In this document: piece after piece, positions 26,611 through 34,992 of the stretch | Numbering within the stretch: position 1 is the stretch's first letter | Layout: each line of letters starts with the position of its first letter | Assembly: GCF_003583925.1 (NCBI RefSeq) | Contig: NZ_QYCN01000029.1 | Coordinates: 36,706 to 98,672 of the forward strand | Source: Hymenobacter rubripertinctus | GTDB taxonomy: Bacteria > Bacteroidota > Bacteroidia > Cytophagales > Hymenobacteraceae | Direction of reading: 5' to 3' | DNA length: 61,967 nt | Notes under the pieces: generated by a model | What the model was told of the DNA's origin: nothing | The model's database searches: none | Seen by the model: the letters and a program-made list of their open reading frames with translations, nothing else | Made by a program: the position numbers and the translations under genes

Positions 26611-26742
26611 GGTGAATGAGTGACTCAGTGGATGAGTGAATGGGTGAAGCGAAAGAGCGGAACGAGTACGCGGCAACGGTGCAGAAGCAACTGCAACAGC
26701 GCCGGGCAGACACTATTCCAACAGCTACTTCACTCATTCACC
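26611..26742. repeat. Inverted 13-mer pair related to the 20322-20425 repeat
   Basis: GGTGAATGAGTGA (26611-26623) is the exact reverse complement of TCACTCATTCACC (26730-26742). Further partial GAGTGAATG copies lie on both sides. It fills the gap between rfbF and the SDR gene. Shares the GAATGAGTGACTC core with the repeat 6 kb away. Confidence 0.85.
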
Positions 26743-26759
26743 AACTCACTCGTTCACCG

Positions 26760-27653
26760 CTAGTCGGCGGGCATGATGGTAGGGGCAATGACGCGCTCAT
26801 GACTGGGCGCAACCAGGGGCGAGGCCAGAATGCCGGCCAGTACGGGGTCGGGGATTGAGGGCTCGGGGGCATCGTCCCAGACTTTCCAACGGGCGCGGCC
26901 CTGCTGCCAGAGCTCCTCCAGCATGTTTTTGTCGCGGAGCGTATCCATGGGCTGCCAGAAGCCCGTGTGGCGGAAAGCCGCCAGGTGGCCTTCGGCGGCC
27001 AGTCGCTCCAGCGGGGCTTTTTCCCAAACCGTATCGTCGTCGGCAATGTAATCGAGCACGGCGGGTTCAAGCACGAAAAAGCCCCCGTTGATCCAGGGGG
27101 TTTCGCCCCCTTCGGGCTTTTCGGTGAAGCTGCCAATCCGCTCACTTTCGTCCGTCAGGTTGAACACGCCGAAGCGGCCCGGCTGGCGCACGGCCGTGAG
27201 CGTGGCCAGCGCCCCTTGCTGGCGGTGGTAGCGCACGGCGGCCTGCAAATCCACGTCGCCCACCCCGTCGCCGTAAGTCAGGCAGAACGTTTCGCCGGGC
27301 GTGAGGTAGTCGCGCACCCGCCGCAGGCGCCCCCCGGTCATGGTTTCCTGGCCCGTATCGACCAGCGTCACGGTCCAGGGCTCGGCGTGGTTGCGATGAA
27401 TCTGCATTTCGTTGCGGTCCATGCGAAACGTTACGTCGGAGTTGTGCAGGAAGTAGTCGGAGAAGTACTGCTTGATCAGGTGGCCCTTATAGCCGCAGCA
27501 CACCACAAATTCGCGGATACCGTGATGGGCGTAAATCTTCATAATGTGCCACAGAATCGGCTTTCCCCCGATTTCAACCATCGGTTTGGGCCGCACACCG
27601 CTTTCTTCGCTGATGCGGGTGCCGTAGCCCCCCGCCAGAATAACTGCTTTCAT
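26760..27653 (-). CDS. rfbF: Glucose-1-phosphate cytidylyltransferase
   Basis: 297 aa. Forms CDP-glucose from CTP and glucose-1-phosphate, the entry to CDP-deoxyhexoses. [19 protein letters not shown] carries GGYGTR (8-13), Lys23 (RPKPM) binds the substrate, and [12 protein letters not shown] (about 125-136) holds a metal-binding Asp. The first 255 or so residues match the family; about 40 extra C-terminal residues are unexplained. First gene of the cassette, with a promoter-like sequence upstream. The usual partner, CDP-glucose 4,6-dehydratase, is not in the window. Confidence 0.92.
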   Translation of the reverse strand: MKAVILAGGYGTRISEESGVRPKPMVEIGGKPILWHIMKIYAHHGIREFVVCCGYKGHLIKQYFSDYFLHNSDVTFRMDRNEMQIHRNHAEPWTVTLVDTGQETMTGGRLRRVRDYLTPGETFCLTYGDGVGDVDLQAAVRYHRQQGALATLTAVRQPGRFGVFNLTDESERIGSFTEKPEGGETPWINGGFFVLEPAVLDYIADDDTVWEKAPLERLAAEGHLAAFRHTGFWQPMDTLRDKNMLEELWQQGRARWKVWDDAPEPSIPDPVLAGILASPLVAPSHERVIAPTIMPAD

Positions 27654-27754
27654 AAGGCATCGGGAAAGTGGGTGAATAAAGAACCCGGAGGAAAAGAGCA
27701 GATGGAGTTGAAGGAGTCGCTCAGCGCCGGTATCCGGCCGGGACTACGGTTTCT

Positions 27755-27784
27755 GAAATATAAAACATATTATAATATTATCAA
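27755..27784 (-). promoter_or_regulatory. Candidate promoter for the nucleotide-sugar cassette
   Basis: On the - strand, TTG (27784-27782) is followed after 19 bases by TATATTTC (27762-27755), one mismatch from TAnnTTTG. It is in an AT-rich block about 100 bases upstream of rfbF. The rest of the gap to 27912 contains an A-tract but no further clear signal. Confidence 0.5.
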
Positions 27785-27912
27785 TAATTTTTGTTGTTAT
27801 TTTTAAAAAAAAGAGAATAAAAGATGCCAATTATCCTGTTAAATACAAACTCCCCCGCGCCTTCTCCCTGATGGGCGGCCTGCTTTGGCAACCCGGTTGC
27901 GCATCGGGTTAG

Positions 27913-28695
27913 CTAAGCAGTGGCGCGGGGCGCAGGCCGACCTACCAAGTGGGCCAGCGAGCGGCGCGCCAGCAGGTACACGAAGCGGGAATTGGTCAGC
28001 AGGTAGCGCTTCCAGAGCCGACGCGGTTCGAGCCAGAGCCGGTAGGCCCATTCCAGCCAGAGGCGGCGGGCCCACAGCGGCAGGCGTGGCTCCAGGCCCG
28101 CGTACACCGGAAACGCCTGCCCCACGCCCAGCATACAGGCCCGCACGCGGTCCTGGTGAGCAGCCATCCAGCGCTCCTGCCGGGGGCAGCCCAAGGCCAC
28201 AAACAGCAGGTCGGGGTCGGCGGCGTTGATGGCGGCCACTTCGGCCGCGTCTTCGGCGGGCGTGAGGGGCCGGAACGGTGGCGAGCAGGTCCCGACAACG
28301 CGCAAAGCGGGTAGTTCGCGCCCGGCCCGGGCTACCATAGCGGCCAGCACGGCCTCGGTAGTGCCGTAGAAATACACCGACTGCCCGCTGGCGGCGGCCG
28401 CGCTCAGCAGCTCGGGCAGCAGGTCCATCCCGGCCACCCGGGGCTGGGGCGGCGTATCGGCGTTGAGCCAGCCAACGGCGGCGGCCACCGGGCTACCATC
28501 GGGGGCCACCAGGGCGGCCTGGCGCAGAATCCGGCGAAAACCGGCATCCCGCTGGGCTTCCACCACCATATGCACGTTGGCAAAGCACACGTAGGCCGAT
28601 GTGCGCATTGCCCCCAGCTTCAGAATAGCAGCCACGAAATCGGCCGGCGCACCGGTAGAAATCCAGGAATCCAGAACGGGCAACTTGGGCAGCAT
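27913..28695 (-). CDS. WecG/TagA/CpsF family glycosyltransferase (GT26)
   Basis: 260 aa. Members add the second sugar (for example N-acetylmannosaminuronate or N-acetylmannosamine) onto an undecaprenyl-PP-linked first sugar. Typical features are the NVHMVVEAQRDAGFRRIL region (about 40-57), VAPDGSPV with the catalytic Asp (about 62-69), YFYGTTEAVLAAM and LLFVALGCPRQERWMAAHQ (about 164-182). Following the WcaJ-like gene, it would act as the second step of repeat-unit assembly. Confidence 0.9.
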   Translation of the reverse strand: MLPKLPVLDSWISTGAPADFVAAILKLGAMRTSAYVCFANVHMVVEAQRDAGFRRILRQAALVAPDGSPVAAAVGWLNADTPPQPRVAGMDLLPELLSAAAASGQSVYFYGTTEAVLAAMVARAGRELPALRVVGTCSPPFRPLTPAEDAAEVAAINAADPDLLFVALGCPRQERWMAAHQDRVRACMLGVGQAFPVYAGLEPRLPLWARRLWLEWAYRLWLEPRRLWKRYLLTNSRFVYLLARRSLAHLVGRPAPRATA

Positions 28696-28794
28696 CGGGG
28701 AGATGGTGAAGTGGTGAGTTTGACGTTCTGTTGGGCCTTATGGCGCAGGTTGGGCAGTGAAGACAATGAAAACATCAAACTCACCATCTGCCCG

Positions 28795-30198
28795 TCAGTA
28801 GGCGTTTTTTTCGCCGCGCATCATGTTCCAGAGGGTGAGCCAGATGATTTTCATATCCAGTCCGAAGGACCAGTTTTCCACGTACTTCAGGTCGTATTCC
28901 ACCCGCTTTTCCATGGTGCCGGCCTCCCGGGTTTCGCCCCGGAAACCGTGCACCTGGGCGTAGCCCGTGATGCCGGGCGTAACGGCGTGGCGCATCTGAT
29001 ACGTGCGGATATGCTTGCTGTATTCCTCCAACTGGGAAATCATGTTGGGGCGCGGCCCAACCACCGACATATGGCCCAGCAGCACATTGAAAAACTGGGG
29101 CAGCTCATCGAGGTTGTACTTGCGCAGGTAGTGGCCCAGGCGCGTGATGCGCGGGTCGCCCTTGGTGGCCTGGAGCTCCGTGCGGCCGTGGTCGGTGCGC
29201 ATGGTGCGCAGCTTGAAGCACGGAAACAGCTGGTTGCGCTTGCCCGGCCGCAGCTGCCTGAAAAACACAGGTCCCGACGAATCGAGCTTGATCAGGACGG
29301 CCAATATCGTGAGTACCACCGGAAACACGAGCAGGATAACAGCCAGCGAGAAGGCAACGTCAAACAGCCGTTTCACGGCCAGGTTGGCCCGGATGCCCAG
29401 CGGGGCGTGGCGGATGGTGAGAATCGGCAGGTGGTCGTAGAAATAAACGTTCACCTCCTGACGGACGGTGCCGCGGAAATCGGGGACGATGCGGAAAGCA
29501 AGAAAGTGCTCATCGGCGAAGCGGGAGAGGTCCTCAATCAGCTGGCGGCGGTCGAGGGGCATGGCAAAGTAGATTTCGTCAATCTGCTCGTGCAGGCAGA
29601 AGTTCTTGAGCTCCGCCAGCCGGCCCCGCACGGATGCCTGCAACTCAGCGGGCACCTTATCCGGCGTGTCGGTGAAGAAGCCCATAAACTGGTTGGCAAT
29701 CGGGTCGTGCGACTCCAGGAAGCGGTATAGCTCCTGGCCGCTGGCCCCCGCCCCCACTATCACGAAGCGGCTGTGTGGCCGGGCCAAGTAGCGGTGGTAG
29801 GTCCGGTACACGAACGTCATCAGGAAGCGCCCCGCCACTACGGCCGTTACGGCAAAGCTGTAGACCGCAAACAGGTAGCGGGCCGGAGGCCAGTACAGCT
29901 TCAGCAGCACAATGGCCAGCAGCACCACCCCGGCATGCAGCAAAAACGTGCGCATCAGGTAGAGCAGCTTTTCGGGGTAGGTGATGAGCCGGTCGGTACG
30001 GTAGATGTTGGCAAACTGCCCCGACAGAATCCACCAGAGCAAGGCAAAAATGGCGAAGAAGAACGGGTAATAACCTCCAAAATGCCAGCTCCCGAGTTGT
30101 TGCAGGCCCGCCAGCCGGAAGGCCCCAAAAATCAGCAACACATCTACCAGCGGCAGAATGATGCGGGAAGTGTCCGTGTAGTGCCGATAACGTTCCAT
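28795..30198 (-). CDS. Polyprenyl-phosphate sugar phosphotransferase (WcaJ-like)
   Basis: 467 aa. Starts repeat-unit assembly by moving a sugar-1-phosphate onto undecaprenyl phosphate. Four N-terminal membrane segments (about 13-130) precede a Rossmann-like CoA-binding domain (RFVIVGAGASGQELYRF, about 144-160). One more hydrophobic segment (about 280-300) opens the catalytic domain, with KRLFDVAFSLAVILLVFPV, SGPVFFRQLRPGKRNQLF, FKLRTMRTD, DELPQFFNVLLGHMSVVGPRP and ITGYAQVHGFRGET. The full two-part architecture is present, so the enzyme looks intact. Last - strand gene of the polysaccharide block. Confidence 0.94.
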   Translation of the reverse strand: MERYRHYTDTSRIILPLVDVLLIFGAFRLAGLQQLGSWHFGGYYPFFFAIFALLWWILSGQFANIYRTDRLITYPEKLLYLMRTFLLHAGVVLLAIVLLKLYWPPARYLFAVYSFAVTAVVAGRFLMTFVYRTYHRYLARPHSRFVIVGAGASGQELYRFLESHDPIANQFMGFFTDTPDKVPAELQASVRGRLAELKNFCLHEQIDEIYFAMPLDRRQLIEDLSRFADEHFLAFRIVPDFRGTVRQEVNVYFYDHLPILTIRHAPLGIRANLAVKRLFDVAFSLAVILLVFPVVLTILAVLIKLDSSGPVFFRQLRPGKRNQLFPCFKLRTMRTDHGRTELQATKGDPRITRLGHYLRKYNLDELPQFFNVLLGHMSVVGPRPNMISQLEEYSKHIRTYQMRHAVTPGITGYAQVHGFRGETREAGTMEKRVEYDLKYVENWSFGLDMKIIWLTLWNMMRGEKNAY

Positions 30199-30470
30199 GT
30201 GGCAGGGGGTGAAGTTTGCGGGGGCAGCTCCGGATAGAATGGGTGGGTAGAAAGTAGAGCGTAGGACAGGAGCCTTTCTACAAAGGAAGCATTTTTTATG
30301 TTTAAAGCAATAATTAATATCATTATTTAATATTTAAATGATAAAATAAATAAAAAATATTCAGCAATATATCAGCCAAAAACCGGGGCTAACGGCTCAC
30401 CAGCGGGCATCAGGGCACCCCTGCGAGCTTCTCAGCGGAGCAGGCAGATAATGCCGGGTTTTCAGACCCG

Positions 30471-30581
30471 TATCTTTTCCGTAGCTTCGGCCCGCCGCTG
30501 GGTTACAGGTGTGTGTCCGAGCGGTCAAGAGCTAATCTATTGCAACATCAGGCCCCGGTTGTTTCAGCCGGGGCCTTTTTT
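30471..30581 (+). ncRNA. Possible small RNA or fur leader ending in an orphan terminator
   Basis: A strong terminator at 30551-30581 has no upstream protein gene on this strand. TATCTTTT at 30471-30478 resembles a -7 box, which would give a transcript of about 95 bases. The segment at 30510-30530 (GTGTCCGAGCGGTCAAGAGC) resembles the D-arm half of a serine or leucine tRNA, but no anticodon arm or 3' half follows. It could be a small RNA, an attenuated fur leader or a tRNA remnant. Confidence 0.3.
30551..30581 (+). terminator. Rho-independent terminator upstream of fur
   Basis: GGCCCCGG (30551-30558) pairs with CCGGGGCC (30568-30575) and is followed by six T. It lies 59 bases before the Fur-family gene rather than after any coding sequence on this strand. 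Confidence 0.85.
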
Positions 30582-30640
30582 GCGGACCAATGCCCGGCCG
30601 GAAGCCGGCCCCGGCGGATTCCGCGTAACTTCGGGCCGTT

Positions 30641-31066
30641 ATGGCTACGCCCGATTCTATTTCCCAGACCCTGACTCACCACCAGCTGCGCCAGACGCCC
30701 GTGCGCCGGGCCGTGCTGGCCGTGTTGTCCCGCTCCCCCTACGCCCTCTCGGGCCACGAGGTGGAGCAGCAGATCGGTGGCGAAGTAGACCGGATTACGC
30801 TCTATCGCACGCTCAAAACCTTCGAGGAAAGCGGCCTGATTCACCGCGTGATTGATACCAGCGACACAGTGCGCTACGCGGCCTGCGCCGTGGGCTGCTC
30901 CGCCCAGCAGCACCTCGACGACCACGTGCACTTCAAGTGCACCCATTGCCAGCACATTTACTGCCTCACGCAGGTGGCCATTCCGGCCGTTACGCTGCCC
31001 GCCCGGTTCGAGGCCCAGCGCCGCGACTACCTGCTGGCCGGCGTGTGCCGCGAGTGCCAGCCCTGA
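30641..31066 (+). CDS. Fur family transcriptional regulator
   Basis: 141 aa. N-terminal winged helix (TPVRRAVLAVLSRSPYALSGHEVEQQI, then DRITLYRTLKTFEESGLIHRV) and a C-terminal metal-binding dimer domain with DDHVHFKCTHCQHIYCL (CxxC at about 108-111) and VCRECQ (second CxxC). The four cysteines are the structural zinc site of Fur/Zur/PerR. Its sensed metal cannot be assigned. After it, 31067-31448 contains no recognisable gene or signal. Confidence 0.9.
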   Translation: MATPDSISQTLTHHQLRQTPVRRAVLAVLSRSPYALSGHEVEQQIGGEVDRITLYRTLKTFEESGLIHRVIDTSDTVRYAACAVGCSAQQHLDDHVHFKCTHCQHIYCLTQVAIPAVTLPARFEAQRRDYLLAGVCRECQP

Positions 31067-31448
31067 GTGCCCCTGACTGCCCGCCTCCCCCTCTCTTCGC
31101 CGCCCAAGGCTCCCCGCCCTGGGCTGGCAACTGCACGCAGAGGCTTCCGGCCTGTCGGGTCGGGGCAAGTGCTTCTTTCGTTGGGGCAGAAATGCGCCTG
31201 CAACTTGCTACTGACGAGCACAAGTACCAACTAACCATACGTTAAAACCACCGCCTGTTTTACCGCCGCCTGATTAGAAATATGCTCCGACAAACCAGTT
31301 GCCGGAGCCAGCCACGCGGGTGTTGCGGATGCTGCGCGTACTTGGTGCTTGATGGCCGCCGGTGGCAAGGGTGGTGTGGCCACTGCTGAGCTGCCAGCAG
31401 AGAAACCCTTGTGCTGCGCTGCGTGCTGCGGGCGGTTCCGGCCGCAGC

Positions 31449-31757
31449 TTACCGATAAATCAGTACTTGAGCGGTTTGGGGGCAGTACAGGCTGTGGATG
31501 GCGTTGGCGGGAAAAATAACGTAGTCGCCGGCCACGTAGTGGCGGGGCTCGTCGGCCACGGTGATATCGAGTTCCCCGCTGAGCACCACCACGAAAACAT
31601 CGTGCGGGGCGTGGTGGGGGGCCATGCTCTGGCCAGCGTCAAACTGCTTATGGATGATGGTGTGGCCCTCGCGGCGCAGGAGCACGTGGGTGGTGGCGTT
31701 GGCGGAGGAGGGGTGGGCGTGCGTGCCCGCCAGCAGGCTGCCGGAGGTAACTTCCAT
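31449..31757 (-). CDS. Cupin-domain protein
   Basis: 102 aa from the ATG at 31757 (MEVTSGSLLAGTHAHPSSAN). A single cupin barrel: the first motif is around HKQFDAGQSMAPHHAPHDVFVVVLSGEL (HH-x2-H with a following E), the second around DYVIFPANAIHSL. The histidines could bind a metal. Lies 16 bases after the truncated hemoglobin gene, so probably in one operon with it. Function unknown; it may sense or store an anion or small ligand. Confidence 0.8.
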   Translation of the reverse strand: MEVTSGSLLAGTHAHPSSANATTHVLLRREGHTIIHKQFDAGQSMAPHHAPHDVFVVVLSGELDITVADEPRHYVAGDYVIFPANAIHSLYCPQTAQVLIYR

Positions 31758-31773
31758 GAGGAAAAGAGCTAGG

Positions 31774-32169
31774 TTAAAGGATAGAAAGGGGGTCGTGGAG
31801 GGTCCGCAGGCGGGTCTCGAAAACGTGGGCAATGCTGCCGGCCCGCAGCCGCGCCTCATCGGCCACCGGGCCGGCAAACAGGGCGTCGACGGTGTGGCAG
31901 AACAGGTGCAGCCACTGCTGAAAGTGCTCCCCGCTGATGGGAAGCGGGATATGCTTGGCGAAGGGCTGGCCCTGGTAGCGGTTGGTGTGCAGCAGCAGGC
32001 CGCTCCAGAAATCGTACATGCGCGGCAGGTGGGCCGCCCAGTTCACGTGGGCCATCTCGTTGAAAACGGGTCCCAGCAGCGGGTCGGCGTTCACGCGGTC
32101 GTAGAACCTATCGACCAGGGCCTTGATGTCGGCTTCGGTCTGGATATCGGGCAGGGTGTCGGAGGTCAT
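31774..32169 (-). CDS. Group III truncated hemoglobin
   Basis: 131 aa from the ATG at 32169. Short 2-on-2 globin: DIKALVDRFYDRVNADPLLGPVFNEMAHVNW (helices A-C), HLPRMYDFWSGLLLHTNRYQGQPFAKHIPLPIS (CD-E region with haem contacts), then EHFQQWLHLFCHTVDALFAG, whose HFQQWL histidine is the proximal ligand candidate. Such globins handle NO or oxygen chemistry. Its start overlaps the stop of the upstream membrane protein gene by four bases. Confidence 0.9.
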   Translation of the reverse strand: MTSDTLPDIQTEADIKALVDRFYDRVNADPLLGPVFNEMAHVNWAAHLPRMYDFWSGLLLHTNRYQGQPFAKHIPLPISGEHFQQWLHLFCHTVDALFAGPVADEARLRAGSIAHVFETRLRTLHDPLSIL

Positions 32170-32699
32170 GATTGGGTAGGAAACGTTTGAACGGTAGGCG
32201 AAGAGGGGGCTGCGCCAGCACTCAGGCCGCCTGCCGGAGGCACCAGGCCTGAGTGCTGGCGGCTGAACAACCGAAAGGCCCGGCCGGCGGTGCCCAGCAG
32301 TAGCAGCAGTTTTAACACTTCGGCCCCAATATAAAGATGGTGCAGGTTGCTGGCGGGCAGAGCCTGGCCGGCCAGCAGGGCCACGGCCCGCACATCGAGG
32401 GCCGGCGGCAGCCACAGCGTCTGAACCACCAGCACGGCGGCCAGCAAACCCAGCGGCAGGGCCAGATTCGTCGGCACCTTCAGGCGGAAGGCGGCCCCGG
32501 TGGCCAGCACCGCCAGCCCGATTTCCAGCTTGTTGAGGGCCTGGAACACGATACGGCCGATGCCCAGGCCCAGCGGAACGGTAATACCCGGCGCGGTGAA
32601 CTTCAGCGGCGCTTCCAGAAACGAGATGCCCGCCACCAGTCCCGCCCAGAACAGCAGCGCCGCCACCAACAGAAACGACCAGGAATGACGAGCGAACAT
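32166..32699 (-). CDS. Four-helix membrane protein, DUF4149-like
   Basis: 177 aa from the ATG at 32699 (MFARHSWSFLLVAALLFWAGL). Four hydrophobic segments at about 7-25, 38-62, 75-93 and 118-138, with the motif GISFLEAPLKFTAPGIT after the first helix. The tail is Pro/Ser-rich. Coupled by a four-base overlap to the truncated hemoglobin gene, so it may be a partner in respiration or NO handling. No enzymatic motif seen. Confidence 0.7.
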   Translation of the reverse strand: MFARHSWSFLLVAALLFWAGLVAGISFLEAPLKFTAPGITVPLGLGIGRIVFQALNKLEIGLAVLATGAAFRLKVPTNLALPLGLLAAVLVVQTLWLPPALDVRAVALLAGQALPASNLHHLYIGAEVLKLLLLLGTAGRAFRLFSRQHSGLVPPAGGLSAGAAPSSPTVQTFPTQS

Positions 32700-32893
32700 A
32701 AGCGGAACAGGTAGCAGCGTTGCGGGGTGGAGTGAGATAGGAGCAAGCTGCACTCTTGCCCCCAGCCAGAAAGCAAAGGTGCCCGCCCGCCATCCCGGAT
32801 GCGCTGACGCAAATCAGGTCCCGACGTGAGGTTGGTCATCGGATGCGCCCGCGGGTGGGGGGAGCTTTGCCAGTGTTGCCTTTACCTGAAATT

Positions 32894-33826
32894 ATGCCTG
32901 CCGTTCTTAAAGAAGCTACCGCCACTGCCGTGGCCTGCGCCCACTGCGGCGACGCCTGCCCGCGCCGCTGGCCCTGGCCGGGCTGCCCTTCTGCTGCGCC
33001 GGCTGCCGGACGGTGTACGAGCTGCTGGCGGCCAACAACCTGTGCCCCTACTACCGCCTCGACGAGCGCCCCGGTCTCAAAATCAAGGAGGTGGAGCTGC
33101 CCGGCCGCTTCGACTACCTCGCCTCGGAAACCGTGCAGGCCCAGCTGCTGAGCTTCCGCTCGGAGCAGCGCGCCCGCCTGACCGTGCGCGTGCCCCAGAT
33201 GCACTGCATGTCCTGCATCTGGCTGCTGGAGCACCTGCCCCGGCTCCATCCCGGCCTCGTGGAGGCGCGGGTGCAGTTCCTGCGCCAGGAGGTGACCATT
33301 ACGTACCTCACTGCCCAAACCACCCTCAAAGACGTGGTGGCCCTGCTGGCCTCGGTGGGCTACGAGCCCCAGATTACGCTGGCCGAGCTGGGCGCCCACC
33401 CCCACCGCGCCAGCCGCATGCTCTATTACCAGCTCGGGCTGGCGGCCTTCGCCTTCGGCAACGTGATGCTGCTGGCCCTGCCGGACTACTTCTCGTTTGT
33501 CGAAGATTTGCAGACTGGGTTCGGGGCCTTTTTTGGGTGGCTGAGCCTGGCGCTGGCCCTGCCAGTGCTGCTCTACAGTGCCCGCAACTTCTGCCGCTCG
33601 GCCTGGCAGGGGCTGCGCCAGGGCCATATCAACCTCGATTTTTCGATTAGCCTGGGGCTGCTGGCCTTGTTTGGAGTGAGTGCCTGGGAGGCCCTGGCGG
33701 GGCGCGGCCCTGGCGGGGCGCGGCCCCGGCTACTTCGACTCGTTTACCGGCCTGGTGTTTTTGCTGCTTATTGGCCGCTGGGTGCAGCAGCGCACCTATG
33801 ATGCGCTGCGCTGCGACCGCGCATGA
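32894..33826 (+). pseudogene. Remnant of a CcoI/FixI-like copper P-type ATPase
   Basis: Three frames together give the N-terminal third of a heavy-metal P1B ATPase with the metal-binding domain found in cytochrome oxidase assembly ATPases. The ATG at 32894 reads CAHCGDAC. A lost base near 32958 shifts frame into LPFCCAGCRTVYELLAANN, then VPQMHCMSCIWLLEHLP (the CxxC heavy-metal domain) and two membrane helices. A 16-bp tandem duplication (33694-33725) shifts frame again to YFDSFTGLVFLLLIGRWVQQ, and a TGA at 33824 ends it. The actuator, phosphorylation (DKTGT) and nucleotide domains are absent. Confidence 0.9.
33694..33725 (+). repeat. 16-bp tandem duplication that breaks the ATPase frame
   Basis: CTGGCGGGGCGCGGCC occurs twice in direct succession. 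Removing one copy restores ALAGRGPGYFDSFTGL, the expected protein path, so the duplication is a frameshift of +16 bases. Confidence 0.9.
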
Positions 33827-34459
33827 GCAGCATCGCCCTGAACCTGCCCGTGCCGGTGGTAGCCGAGGTAGGGCACGGCCGCGTTGCGTCCGCCGTTGCC
33901 GATGCTGTTGCGCGGCATCATCCGGCGCTGGTAGTATTGGGCCGGCCCAACTACGAAGACATTCCCGATGACTTAATCCAGACGACGGCCCTCGAATTAT
34001 TGCGCCTCATTGCCTACCCGTTGCTGATCGTGCCACACACCATGAGTGGTCTCCAGCCCCTTCGCCGGGTACTGTTTGCCGTTGATGGGGAGCCGTTCAG
34101 CCTGGGCGACCACGCGGGAGCCGTGCGCCAGCTGCGTTACGGTCATCGACGCCGAAGTTACGGTGCTCTACGTGGCGCCCGATGCAGTGGAAGTAGAAGC
34201 CGAGGAGGCCACCAACCAGGCCCTGGACACCGTGTTGCGCACGGGCCTGACCATCGACCTGCCCCGGGTGAAAGTGCGCACCCTGGCCGATGCAAGTCCG
34301 GCCCGCAGAATTCTGGAAGCCGCCCGGAGCGCCGATTTTGACCTGGTCGTCGTGGTTGCGCGGCCCCGCAGCTTCTTCGGTAATCTGTTCCACCGCAGCG
34401 TTACGGCGGAAGTACTGCGCCGCAGCACCATCCCGGTGCTGGTGCTCCCCGCCGCGTAA
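33823..34459 (+). pseudogene. Damaged universal stress protein (double UspA domain)
   Basis: The first 105 codons from 33823 match the second half of a UspA domain (ARHHPALVVLGRPNYEDIPDDLIQTTALELLRLIAYPLLIVPH) and the start of another. Near 34130-34140 the frame must shift to read VTVIDAEVTVLYVAPDAVEV, which continues through DFDLVVVVARPRSFFGN and VTAEVLRRSTIPVLVLPAA, a complete UspA C-terminus, to the stop at 34459. The N-terminal half of the first domain is missing at the junction with the ATPase remnant. The bases from 34460 to 34710 hold nothing recognisable. Confidence 0.85.
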
Positions 34460-34710
34460 GGAAATAGGGCAGCGTTGGCTTGCCGTAAGGGGTTTTCGCG
34501 TTTTCGGGCGGATAAGCGAAAGAGTCAGCCAACTGCTTGCAGCACCACTCAGTTACAAAGGCACTTCGCTCAATGACTGCGTTTAGGACGTTTCCTGCCT
34601 GACCTGCTGCCGGCGTTGCTGTTTCTTGCTGCTGAAAAATCCACTTATCTTCACTTCCAGCCAGTGCCCCCGAGGCCTGGAATTTTAATCACGCTTAGTT
34701 CTTCTTTCCT

Positions 34711-34959
34711 ATGGATAACCTACTTCGTTTGATTGCCTCGCCCGGAGGCCGGGCGGCCCGCGTGGCTATCGGTACGGGCCTGATTGGCACGGGGCTGGCG
34801 CTGGGCCGCAAGGGCCGGGCGCTGGCAGTGCTGGGGCTGCTGCCCCTCTCCATGGGCGCTTTCGACTGGTGCCTGTTGGCGCCGCTCGCAGGCCTGCCCT
34901 TCGATGGGGCCCGATTGCGCGACACGCTGGCCCCCCGCCCGGCGGATGAGAAGCGCTAG
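34711..34959 (+). CDS. DUF2892 small membrane protein
   Basis: 82 aa. Two hydrophobic segments (about 16-32 and 36-60) with RVAIGTGLIGTGLALG and AFDWCLLAPLAGLPFDG, matching the DUF2892/YgaP membrane domain that often accompanies rhodaneses. Its closeness to the sulfur module 200 bases away supports a link, though it is on the other strand. Confidence 0.75.
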   Translation: MDNLLRLIASPGGRAARVAIGTGLIGTGLALGRKGRALAVLGLLPLSMGAFDWCLLAPLAGLPFDGARLRDTLAPRPADEKR

Positions 34960-34992
34960 TACGAGCCACCTCGGATTAGTTGCAGTAGCCTG

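Noticed and set aside
30510..30570. tRNA-Ser/Leu-like segment
   Set aside because: Only the D-arm half is recognisable; no anticodon stem, variable arm or acceptor 3' strand could be drawn, so it is not called a tRNA gene.
31067..31448. Gap after fur searched for a small gene or promoter
   Set aside because: Short frames only, no TAnnTTTG element or hairpin with a T-run found.
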